Below are positions 1-6,110 of a stretch of 9,399 bases of DNA, one piece after another; position 1 is the first letter of the stretch; every line of letters begins with the position of its first letter. Made by a program: the position numbers and the translations under genes. Below the pieces are notes generated by a model. The model was not told where the DNA came from. It ran no database searches and was given only the letters and a program-made list of their open reading frames with translations. Source of the stretch: Thermoplasmata archaeon. Its GTDB lineage: Archaea > Thermoplasmatota > Thermoplasmata > Thermoplasmatales > Thermoplasmataceae. The DNA is taken from the NCBI GenBank assembly GCA_021827885.1, contig JAKAUD010000134.1, forward strand, positions 1-9,399. The letters run 5' to 3'.

Positions 1-956
1 GTCATGGCCGGTGGAATACCCATATACCATGAGGTGTGGCCCGGTAATACCATAGACCCGAAAACGCTTGAATCCACGTTATCGGTGCTGAGAGACAGGT
101 TCCACGTAACCAATGTGACATTCATCGGGGACCTGGCATTCGGTCGTGATGCCTCGCTGAAGCATCTGGATCAGAACCGGTACATCACAGCTGCATACAG
201 ATGGGACCAGCCGTACAGGCAGGTCATGGCCGGGACCAGGTTTGATGAAGCTGACCTTGCGGACAACCTCTTCATGAAGGAGGTTCATGTCGACGTGGAC
301 GATCCGTGGATGAGGGCACAACCGGTGAAGAGCGAAGCCTCATCGTGAAGAGGAGGCACATTGTGGTATACAACAGTGATCGGGAGAAACTCGATCTCCG
401 GGATATGGAGGAAAAGGTTAACGCGGTGAGGAAGAAGATCGGCGAGATCAGCGACATGGGCGATCTGAAGAAATCCCTTGGGAAACTGAAATCATTCGTG
501 AAATTCACAGAGACCGGAGTGATCATGAACGAGAAGCGCATAATTACCCTGAAGGGACTGGCGAGGAGGTTTATGATAATAACGAATACCGATCTCCCGG
601 TCCGTGAGGTTGTGAATACCTACATGGACCAGTGGAGGATCGAGCGATCCTTCATGACCATCAAGTCATTCCTTGAGATAAGGCCGGTATATCACAGGAA
701 ATCCGAGAGGATAAAAGCGCATGTGTTCGTGTGTGTCCTGTCCCTGCCGATCTCGCGAATGATAGAGAAGAGGAACTCCCTGACAATATCCGAGGCTTCA
801 GGGCAGCTGTAATACCTGAAGGTGACGCTCGTCAAGCTGGGATCCGGCATGGTCATGATGAGTTCCGAATCAGGCCACGCATCATCCCTGTTGAAGAAAA
901 TAGGAATACCCTATCCTGAGAAGACCATCAAGTGTGCGCAGACATCCCTGACATAG
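1..956 (+). pseudogene. Broken DDE transposase (IS4/IS1634-like), 3' part
   Basis: This is the C-terminal part of a cut-and-paste transposase; the N-terminal part lies before the window. Reading frame 1 carries the second catalytic Asp in the motif FIGDLAFGR. The frame is then lost between about 307 and 345 and continues in frame 3. A one-base deletion in a TGG-GAT context near 307-309 would join DPW to DEGTTGEERS. The second frame holds the catalytic Glu block YMDQWRIERSFMTIK, with E at position 8 and K at position 15 as in the IS4 signature Y-x2-R-x3-E-x6-K, but Gln in place of the Arg. A TAA at 810-812 interrupts that frame after ISEASGQL. Translation continues in phase (YLKVTLVKLGSGMVMM, ending KKIGIPYPEKTI and a few more residues) to a TAG at 954-956. 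Two lesions make it non-functional. Base composition is richer in G+C than the metabolic genes, as expected for mobile DNA. The family call is sound; the exact IS group is less certain. Confidence 0.85.
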
Positions 957-1260
957 ATTTCGAAGCGGAAGCCATGCAATACGAGTTCAGCATGCACTTT
1001 CACAAAAAGTTAACTGCGGAACTCAAGGTTGAAATTCCTGAATGAGTACTTTTTAGTTGACAATGTATCTGATATCAGTACACTCGAAGAGATGCCAAGA
1101 AAATGCGGTCTTCCCGATTTCCTTAACGAAGACTTCGATTTGTAGAAGCAATGAATAAGTACAGGGGGTCGAGCCCGTCATTGCCTCCATTAATGAGCAA
1201 AAACTGAAGGAAAGCAGGACAAATAGAGAAAATAATGTTTTAGGCAGAAACCTCCTCTAA
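941..1260 (+). pseudogene. Possible decayed coding remnant, identity unknown
   Basis: No intact gene is present, but successive reading frames look protein-like and join across phase changes. From about 941 to 1043 one frame reads DIPDIDFEAEAMQYEFSMHF and continues to VEIPE before a TGA at 1043-1045. From about 1032 to 1143 another reads FLNEYFLVDNVSDISTLEEM and ends PDFLNEDFDL before a TAG. From about 1140 the phase moves again to give FVEAMNKYRG. From 1168 a further phase gives VEPVIASINEQKLKES and ends GRNLL before a TAA at 1258-1260. At least three frameshifts would be needed to rebuild one protein. The segment starts where the broken transposase ends and overlaps the 3' end of the convergent transporter gene by about 20 bases. 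I do not recognise the family. The reading may be partly chance, since each segment is short. Confidence 0.3.
1205..1239 (-). terminator. Possible oligo-T terminator after the MFS gene
   Basis: Immediately after the transporter stop codon the coding strand is T-rich (ATTATTTTCTCTATTTGTCC, then a further TTTCC and AGTTTTT). Archaeal RNA polymerase often stops at such T-runs without a hairpin. There is no strong stem-loop. This is a composition-based guess. Confidence 0.25.
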
Positions 1261-2583
1261 TTTCTTAGACGTTGCAATTGGTCCAAGCAAAGCTATCAGT
1301 CCTGCTACTAATCCGGTTATACCAATAAACGTGAAACCAAAGAAGAATGAATAGGACGCGACCAGGACCGGCAGGAAAAGAGCTCCGACAGCACCTCCGA
1401 TGTGACCCACACCATCACTGAGCGCAAAACCAGATGTTCTGGCTCTGGTTGGGAAAATTTCTGCGGTGTATGAATACGCTACCTGTAAATAAGATCCCAG
1501 TGCTAGCGATGCCAGGAAAGTCCCGGCATATATTGCAAAAACGGAGTTCAACGAACCAAATAGCACCATGCTTATGCTCCATATTATGGTATACGCGAAT
1601 ATCAGGTATTTTCTTTCAATTTTATCTGCCAGAATTATTGATATAATTGCGCCAACGGGATAACCAATCGCACCTATTGCGAGGAAACCAATGGACGATG
1701 AGACGGTATAACCTGCATCAGTCAGCAAAGTAGCTGCATCTCCCAGAAAACCATAATTTCCTATATACCAGAAAAACCAAAGTGATATAGTTATTGCAAG
1801 CCGGGTTGAATATGGTTTCTTGAAAAGATATGATGTGGGAAAACGCCCAAAATCTGTTTCAACCGAAACTGGCTGGCTTTCAAGAAGTGCGTTCTTTTTC
1901 TTCGCTACTGACTCCATTCGAGTTATCACACCCTCGGCTTTTTCGTATTTCTTGTTATTGATAAGCCATCTTGGTGACTCAGGTAACTCAAATCTTAATA
2001 TGAGGGCAACAACGGCTATAATTCCCCCAATGACGAAGAGCCATCTCCAGCCGGTGTAAAAAACTGGAACAATCGATAACGCAATGAAGGGTGTTACTGC
2101 CTGACCCATGATACCAACCAGAAATGTAATTACGGATATTCTCCCTCTTACCGAGGCTGGTGCGAATTCTCCTATGTAGGTTGATACGAGGTTCAGATCA
2201 GCTCCGACACCCATTCCCGTAATGAATCTCCAGAAGGAAAGTGTAACCATGTTCGTTGAAAGTGCATCACCGAAAGACCCTATTGCTGTGAGCAGCATCG
2301 TTATAAGCATCATTTTGTACCGTCCATATGAGTCTGATAGGGTACCAATGACGTAGGATCCAACTGCATAACCGATTAGGCCCACCGAAAGTGCAACAAA
2401 CAACACCTCAGATCCTGATAGGTTGAATTGTGTCTTTACTGTGGTCATTGCAAATCCAATATCTGAAATATCATAGAAAACGAAAAAATACCCCATCCCG
2501 ATTATACCAAGGAGATATACCGGAAGTGACCACGTATTAATTCGGTTCAATCTTGCCGTTAAATCAGATGCTACATTAGTCAT
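1240..2583 (-). CDS. MFS transporter, sugar-porter-like; substrate unknown
   Basis: This is an intact 447-residue inner-membrane carrier of the major facilitator superfamily, with about 12 hydrophobic helices and a polar central loop (about residues 208-258). Visible motifs are FFVFYDISDIG in helix 1 with the conserved Asp (D38), the loop 2-3 signature IGTLSDSYGRYK (79-90), and the long sugar-porter-type block RFITGMGVGADL to ASVRGR (119-148). Also present are PESPRWL after helix 6 (201-207), its second-half counterpart ADKIERK (319-325) and AEIFPTRARTSG (374-385). These fit proton-coupled uptake of sugars, aromatic acids or similar organic solutes. The sequence does not tell which. The ATG at 2581-2583 has no Shine-Dalgarno but lies about 25 bases from a TATA-like box, suggesting a leaderless mRNA. 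The gene stands alone between two transposon regions, so no neighbour hints at the substrate. Its base composition is like that of the sdh operon rather than that of the transposases. Confidence 0.9.
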   Translation of the reverse strand: MTNVASDLTARLNRINTWSLPVYLLGIIGMGYFFVFYDISDIGFAMTTVKTQFNLSGSEVLFVALSVGLIGYAVGSYVIGTLSDSYGRYKMMLITMLLTAIGSFGDALSTNMVTLSFWRFITGMGVGADLNLVSTYIGEFAPASVRGRISVITFLVGIMGQAVTPFIALSIVPVFYTGWRWLFVIGGIIAVVALILRFELPESPRWLINNKKYEKAEGVITRMESVAKKKNALLESQPVSVETDFGRFPTSYLFKKPYSTRLAITISLWFFWYIGNYGFLGDAATLLTDAGYTVSSSIGFLAIGAIGYPVGAIISIILADKIERKYLIFAYTIIWSISMVLFGSLNSVFAIYAGTFLASLALGSYLQVAYSYTAEIFPTRARTSGFALSDGVGHIGGAVGALFLPVLVASYSFFFGFTFIGITGLVAGLIALLGPIATSKKLEEVSA

Positions 2584-2589
2584 GGAAGA

Positions 2590-2611
2590 ATATACGTATA
2601 TGTGATATTTA
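2590..2611 (-). promoter_or_regulatory. Candidate promoter and palindrome before the MFS gene
   Basis: On the - strand TAAATAT (2605-2611) is centred about 25 bases upstream of the transporter ATG, the distance expected for an archaeal TATA box that drives a leaderless transcript. Between it and the start codon lies a perfect 12-bp palindrome, ATATACGTATAT (2590-2601). That is where a repressor could block initiation. No Shine-Dalgarno is visible before the ATG, in keeping with leaderless initiation. The palindrome is A/T-rich and could be chance. Confidence 0.4.
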
Positions 2612-2679
2612 GCGTTTTCTCTAAAATTTTGGGTAAGGGATTTGAGTTCTTAATGTGTGGAAACCAATTATATCCTAAT

Positions 2680-2697
2680 CTCCCTGCTTTTACCACC
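2680..2697 (+). repeat. Left terminal inverted repeat of the insertion sequence
   Basis: The sequence CTCCCTGCTTTTACCACC matches, with one gap and two mismatches, the inverted right end CTCCCGCCTTTTTACCACC. The repeat also encodes the end of the transposase. Read on the - strand, TGG TGG TAA supplies the last two Trp codons and the stop. Confidence 0.75.
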
Positions 2698-4234
2698 ACG
2701 ATATACTTTCTAGTGCCTCGAGTATGTCCTTCTGTTTCCTTGTTCTCTCCAACTCCCTCAGAATGCCATTCTGATCTTCAATCATGTGCAGCTTCTCGAG
2801 TTCAAGGAGCATCCTCTCCACTGAGTATTTCTCATTGAGGTGCGAGGATTGCATTCCCCTCAGCAATGCCGATCTTATTATGAGCGAAACAAAGAAGACG
2901 AACATTGTACCGCGAATGGTGGGTTCTTTGTGATCCCTCAGTGGAAATACATCGAGATCTGCCTTCAGCACCCTGAACGCTTTCTCTATGGTATCACGCT
3001 GCCTGTAAATTGAAAGGCACTCCGATGGGGAATATTCCCCCCTGTAAACCAGCAGGAATCTTCCCATCCTGTTCTCCGCAGCTGAGATGGCGTTATCCCT
3101 CGCCTTCGTAACGACCTTTCCGTTCTCAATGCCGTACGTGATATACCTGCCATATGATCCCGCGATGTTCTCTATTACCGTTCTCATGCCTCTCCTGACC
3201 TGGAGGGCCTCAATGCGTGACCTTTTCTCCCTCAGTCTTCGATGAAAATCCGATCTCTCATCTGCTTCCCTCTTGGGATCGTGATAGAAATATCCTGTCA
3301 AAGACAGATCATCCATTGCGAATGATACACCCTGGCAGAATATTGGATCACCCTCATACATGATGATGTTGTCCGCTCTGTCCACCGTTCTTGTTGTTCC
3401 GGAGAATATGGCCTTAACCTCCTTCCTGACAAGAGAGGCGGCGATTATGTATCTCATCCCGGAGATGAGGCGAAGATTGTCCAGTGAAAAGAAACCGCGG
3501 TCCAGGATGATCTCTATCTCCTGAATAAAGGGCGAAAGGTACTCGATCGTCCGCTTCAGCGTCACGATGTCTGGAATGCTTCCAGGATAAAGTTCGTAAT
3601 AGAGCGGCACCTTTCTCCTCTTCTCCATGACCATCGACAGGTTTATCTGCTCCAGTTCCGGATGATCCTTTGCATGTCCGTATTCGAATACCGGTACCAT
3701 GGAATACGACGGCATCGATGTGATGTCATACATCAGCGATGATTCCGGGTTCAGCTTCCTTATGAGATCAAGGGAGAATCTCCTGTAGAGATCTGATGAA
3801 CCGATCTTCTCCATGAGTTCGCTGTTCCTCTGTGAGGAGAGACTGGCCGGTATGATGGTAGACACGTATGTGCCCTCGTACCAGGACTGTATGGAGTTCT
3901 GCGGCAACGGCCTCACGATCTTTGATATCGCGAGGGCAAGTACACGGTTGCTCTCATCTTCTGTAAGATATGCTTTCAGCATGTCCATGAGGCCGATGCC
4001 GTCAGCTATACCCATGAGAGGAATGAAAGGACCGTAGATCAGGCTCCTCCTTGGCAGGATGCTTCTTATCCTCCTTGTTTCACCGTCAATCTCCTTTCCC
4101 AGGTATCTGTAACGGTACTTGGTGTTCTTCAGCGTCCTGTCGTAATATGGCGTTCTCTCATACACATAGATCCGGCCGTTGACGGTCTTCTTCACAATCT
4201 GTTTCCTTGATGTAATGAGGGTATATACCACCAT
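2690..4234 (-). CDS. IS4/IS1634-type transposase, intact
   Basis: This 514-residue DDE transposase cuts out and reinserts its own element. The RNase H-like core shows all three catalytic acidic residues. D170 lies in MYDITS, D245 in ILDRGFFS, and E417 in YRQRDTIEKAFRVLK, which matches the IS4 signature Y-x2-R-x3-E-x6-K exactly (Y410, R413, E417, K424). The region before the third motif (about 310-400) is the long beta-strand insertion normal for IS4 relatives, and the C-terminus (RGTMFVFFVSLIIRSALLRG) is the usual hydrophobic helix. The length is normal and there is no stop or frameshift. The ATG at 4232-4234 fits: upstream on the same strand is AAAAGGTTTATAGGTA, a weak ribosome-binding context. 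The last codons and the stop fall inside the left inverted repeat. It is related only at superfamily level to the broken transposase at 1-956, whose motifs differ. Confidence 0.92.
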   Translation of the reverse strand: MVVYTLITSRKQIVKKTVNGRIYVYERTPYYDRTLKNTKYRYRYLGKEIDGETRRIRSILPRRSLIYGPFIPLMGIADGIGLMDMLKAYLTEDESNRVLALAISKIVRPLPQNSIQSWYEGTYVSTIIPASLSSQRNSELMEKIGSSDLYRRFSLDLIRKLNPESSLMYDITSMPSYSMVPVFEYGHAKDHPELEQINLSMVMEKRRKVPLYYELYPGSIPDIVTLKRTIEYLSPFIQEIEIILDRGFFSLDNLRLISGMRYIIAASLVRKEVKAIFSGTTRTVDRADNIIMYEGDPIFCQGVSFAMDDLSLTGYFYHDPKREADERSDFHRRLREKRSRIEALQVRRGMRTVIENIAGSYGRYITYGIENGKVVTKARDNAISAAENRMGRFLLVYRGEYSPSECLSIYRQRDTIEKAFRVLKADLDVFPLRDHKEPTIRGTMFVFFVSLIIRSALLRGMQSSHLNEKYSVERMLLELEKLHMIEDQNGILRELERTRKQKDILEALESISWW

Positions 4235-4302
4235 TACCTATAAACCTTTTCGGAAGCGAGAAACTGCCACAATACTGCTTCCTCTATGATTTAATGGTGG
4301 TA
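4226..4302 (-). promoter_or_regulatory. Nested inverted repeats around the transposase start codon
   Basis: Read on the - strand, TACCACCATTA (4302-4292, overlapping the inner terminal repeat) is perfectly complementary over 11 bases to TAATGGTGGTA (4236-4226), which contains the transposase ATG. A second pair, GGAAGC (4282-4277) and GCTTCC (4257-4252), sits inside. An mRNA that starts outside the element would contain both arms and could fold the start codon into a stem. An mRNA that starts inside, after 4292, could not. Known elements such as IS10 and IS50 use comparable structures to stop read-through transcripts from making transposase. The pairing is seen directly; the role is inferred. 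Confidence 0.45.
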
Positions 4303-4314
4303 AAAAGGCGGGAG
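4296..4314 (-). repeat. Right terminal inverted repeat of the insertion sequence
   Basis: Read on the - strand it is CTCCCGCCTTTTTACCACC, the counterpart of the left end at 2680-2697. It lies about 60 bases upstream of the transposase start codon. Its inner half, TACCACCATTA (4292-4302), is also perfectly complementary to the start codon region. Confidence 0.75.
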
Positions 4315-4558
4315 TTCAGGTAATAAAGGAGGTAAGATTAAGATCCAAGGGAAGAATTTAACATAGTAGAGAAGTAATGGCTGATCACGGTATAAATTGT
4401 CCATTCTAGTTAATGATAACGCTTACGCAGTCGTTTCTCAGGTCAGTTGAGAGCTTCCCAAATATTGTGTAAACGTGATATCATAATAGTCCAACCTCGG
4501 TTTATCGTTTCGTGTTCTAAAATCCTCTATTTTAACAATAGATTAAAGCTTACTATTT
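4315..4558. other. Non-coding stretch between the insertion sequence and the sdh operon
   Basis: No gene-like frame is present on either strand. Near the operon end is the weak hairpin described separately. At 4448-4474 the sequence GAGCTTCCCAAATATTGTGT followed by AAAC resembles the terminus of IS256-family elements, which often contain TTGTGTAAA. No transposase of that family is attached, so if real it is a relic. Confidence 0.4.
4527..4541 (-). terminator. Weak hairpin after sdhD
   Basis: On the - strand, CTATT and AATAG form a 5-bp stem around a 5-base loop about 18 bases after the sdhD stop, followed by GGATTTTAG. The stem is short and A/T-rich and the T-run has only four bases, so this is at best a weak end-of-operon signal. 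Confidence 0.2.
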
Positions 4559-4939
4559 TTAGGTGATTCCAGACACGAGGATCGCAAGAATTGTTCCATA
4601 TATACCGGTTAACATGAATAGAGCTAGAAGAAATATATTCACATATGATTTTACTTTCTTGGTCATGGTTATATCTTTTATCACACCTCCCAGCCCGTTT
4701 ACTGCATGGTAGCTTATTACCCAAACAAATGCTATAAAAAAGGCCAGCCACCAAAGATTATGCATGTTTTGGATGACTTGTGCAAAAAATTGGATCGGGT
4801 GGCCAAAATCTATGTGAGCAACATAGAGATGAACCCCGACAAAAAATATGAGAAAAAGTCCTGATGCAGCCTGCATTACTCTGGAGAGAGATCCCATTGA
4901 TTTTTTTCTAGAAGTGTAATTTATTTCCATATCGGCCAT
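4559..4939 (-). CDS. sdhD: Succinate dehydrogenase membrane anchor subunit D
   Basis: This 126-residue protein has three hydrophobic helices (about 22-43, 61-80 and 98-122). It should pair with SdhC to anchor the SdhAB catalytic part to the cytoplasmic membrane and pass electrons to quinone. It shows R20 and S26-G27 ahead of H37 in helix 1 (SGLFLIFFVGVHLYVAH), and H78 in SYHAVNG (76-82) in helix 2. These are candidate haem b ligands and quinone-site residues, laid out almost as in SdhC. It is the last gene of the operon; its ATG (4937-4939) starts one base after the sdhC stop. A purine-rich AGGGG lies about eight bases upstream. A second ATG four codons in (4928-4930) is possible. With histidines in both anchors, the enzyme fits the two-subunit, two-haem type A class described for Thermoplasma rather than the haem-free Sulfolobus type. 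The C/D naming follows gene order. Confidence 0.85.
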   Translation of the reverse strand: MADMEINYTSRKKSMGSLSRVMQAASGLFLIFFVGVHLYVAHIDFGHPIQFFAQVIQNMHNLWWLAFFIAFVWVISYHAVNGLGGVIKDITMTKKVKSYVNIFLLALFMLTGIYGTILAILVSGIT

Positions 4940-4940
4940 A

Positions 4941-5354
4941 TCATGCGACCCCTACGAACATATACGCATAGTACAGAAATGCGCCTAAAATTACCATTGC
5001 AACACTCTCGAATACATAGAATATAACTTTATGGCTCTTCAATCCGATTCCTACCTCATTTAGAGCAAGTCTGGTTCCATTAGCGCCGTGATAGAAAATG
5101 ACCAATGCAAGTAGCACGTCTAAAAGCAGAAAACTATCGTACGGGCCATATGTAATTGACGTCAATATACCGTTATATGTTGATGGTCCATTCAGAAGAT
5201 TGGACAGAACGAATAGATGCAGATAAAGATAGAACACGATTACAAGCCCACTAAACCTATGCATGGCGAAGGCAAAATATCCGGCCCCCTTCTTATAAAA
5301 GTGAGTCCATTCAATCGCACCTTTTCTTGTATTGTCATTGTTCTCTTTATACAT
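4941..5354 (-). CDS. sdhC: Succinate dehydrogenase cytochrome b subunit C
   Basis: This 137-residue protein has three membrane helices (about 27-50, 72-90 and 108-134), normal for this family. It carries the SdhC-type signature AMHRFSGLVIVFYLYLHLF (30-48). Within it, H32-R33 and S35 correspond to the family's HRxSG motif, used at the quinone site, and H46 is a candidate haem ligand. The second helix ends FYHGANGTRLALNE (87-100) with H89, N92 and R95, the other conserved cluster. Its role is to hold haem and quinone and dock the SdhB iron-sulfur subunit. The ATG (5352-5354) directly follows the sdhB TAA with no gap, and AAAGGA just before serves as a close ribosome-binding site. The function call is strong. 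The naming as C rather than D rests on gene order and the HRFSG motif. Confidence 0.88.
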   Translation of the reverse strand: MYKENNDNTRKGAIEWTHFYKKGAGYFAFAMHRFSGLVIVFYLYLHLFVLSNLLNGPSTYNGILTSITYGPYDSFLLLDVLLALVIFYHGANGTRLALNEVGIGLKSHKVIFYVFESVAMVILGAFLYYAYMFVGVA

Positions 5355-6101
5355 TTATCCTTTCCTCAGCCAGCTTGTAATTTCGGTTTTTACCAACTCC
5401 CTTCTTAATTTTTGTATTGAATATGAGGGATAAACTTCTTTGGGGCACACTTCTGTGCATTCCCCTACAAAGTGACATCTTGAAGTCCCCTCATTCCCGC
5501 TGAGTATCTCCAATCTGTGTTTTATCCCAAAATCTCTACTATCAGCAGAATACCTGAATGCAACGTTCAGAGCTGCTGGACCGAGGTAATGCTCATCACT
5601 CCCGACTATTGGGCAGGCGGAATAACATAGTCCACACTGGATGCAGTAATTCGAAGAGAGATATCTTTCTACTTGGTTTGGATATTGTAAATTCATTGAG
5701 TTGGGGTTATCTTGTGTTTTCATATTCTTCTCAATAAGATATGGTTTTACACTTCTGTATTTTAAAAAGAAGTCATCTAGGTTGGGGACAAGATCCCTTA
5801 CAATGGGGAAATGTTCCATTGGCTCAATGGTTACAAGGTTACCTACCTTAGATATCATCGTCTGGCAAGCGAGTTTTGGTTTTCCATTTATTTTCATTCC
5901 ACAAGACCCGCACATGGCCATTCGGCATGAGTATCTCAATTGAATTGTGCTATCCTGGTTTTCTCTTATCTGCAGAAGCGCATCAAGCACTGTTGTGAAT
6001 CGATCAGCAATTATTGAATATTCCCTGTATTCATTTTTAAGGTTGTTCTCACATTTTAAAATCCTGACTTTTATCTTTAGTTCTTCTCTATAAGTGTTCA
6101 T
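5355..6101 (-). CDS. sdhB: Succinate dehydrogenase iron-sulfur subunit B
   Basis: This 248-residue subunit wires electrons from the flavin in SdhA to the membrane subunits. The N-terminal ferredoxin fold holds the [2Fe-2S] ligands C59, C64, C67 and C79 (SCRMAMCGSCGMKINGKPKLAC without an intervening gap). The C-terminal helical domain holds C153, C156, C159 and C163 in NYCIQCGLCYSACP, and C209, C215 and C219 in CHFVGECTEVCPKE. By comparison with E. coli, C153/C156/C159/C219 bind the [4Fe-4S] cluster and C163/C209/C215 the [3Fe-4S] cluster. All ligands are present, so the relay is complete. The length is typical. The ATG (6099-6101) is nine bases after the sdhA TGA, and the stretch TGAGGGGTTAAT between them supplies a good ribosome-binding site overlapping the sdhA stop codon. 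It is translated together with sdhA and sdhC. Confidence 0.97.
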   Translation of the reverse strand: MNTYREELKIKVRILKCENNLKNEYREYSIIADRFTTVLDALLQIRENQDSTIQLRYSCRMAMCGSCGMKINGKPKLACQTMISKVGNLVTIEPMEHFPIVRDLVPNLDDFFLKYRSVKPYLIEKNMKTQDNPNSMNLQYPNQVERYLSSNYCIQCGLCYSACPIVGSDEHYLGPAALNVAFRYSADSRDFGIKHRLEILSGNEGTSRCHFVGECTEVCPKEVYPSYSIQKLRRELVKTEITSWLRKG

Positions 6102-6110
6102 ATTAACCCC

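Larger units (their letters stand above)
2680..4314 (-). mobile_element. Complete insertion sequence, IS4 superfamily (IS1634-like), about 1.6 kb
   Basis: An intact transposase gene fills an element bounded by imperfect terminal inverted repeats at 2680-2697 and 4296-4314. The similarity may continue outward for a few more bases (CCTAAT on the left against CCTGAA on the right, read inward), which would put the ends at about 2674 and 4320. I found no clear target-site duplication in the flanks, so the exact boundary is unsettled. The left end lies about 70 bp upstream of the transporter's TATA-like box, so the element landed beside that promoter without interrupting it. The interior is richer in G+C than the flanking genes. 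Because the gene is intact and the ends are still recognisable, the insertion may be recent or the element still active. Confidence 0.8.

Noticed and set aside
79..541. Minus-strand frames opposite the broken transposase
   Set aside because: They are antisense to a transposase with recognisable catalytic motifs and show no features of their own.
731..919. 62-residue plus-strand frame after the transposase Glu motif
   Set aside because: The transposase continues in its own frame across the TAA at 810-812 with family-like sequence, so this frame is an overlap artefact.
2602..2838. Plus-strand 78-residue frame spanning the left end of the insertion sequence
   Set aside because: It crosses the transposon boundary and covers the transporter promoter and transposase C-terminus. 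It is not a plausible gene.
3813..4037. Plus-strand frame opposite the intact transposase
   Set aside because: It is an antisense shadow of a conserved gene with no ribosome-binding site or recognisable motif. The same applies to the plus-strand frames at 1434-1646, 1820-2059, 5701-5943, 6910-7140, 7470-7694, 8466-8705 and 9003-9254.
4527..4754. 75-residue open frame on the - strand
   Set aside because: It overlaps sdhD in another phase, and sdhD has clear family motifs. The composition is not protein-like.
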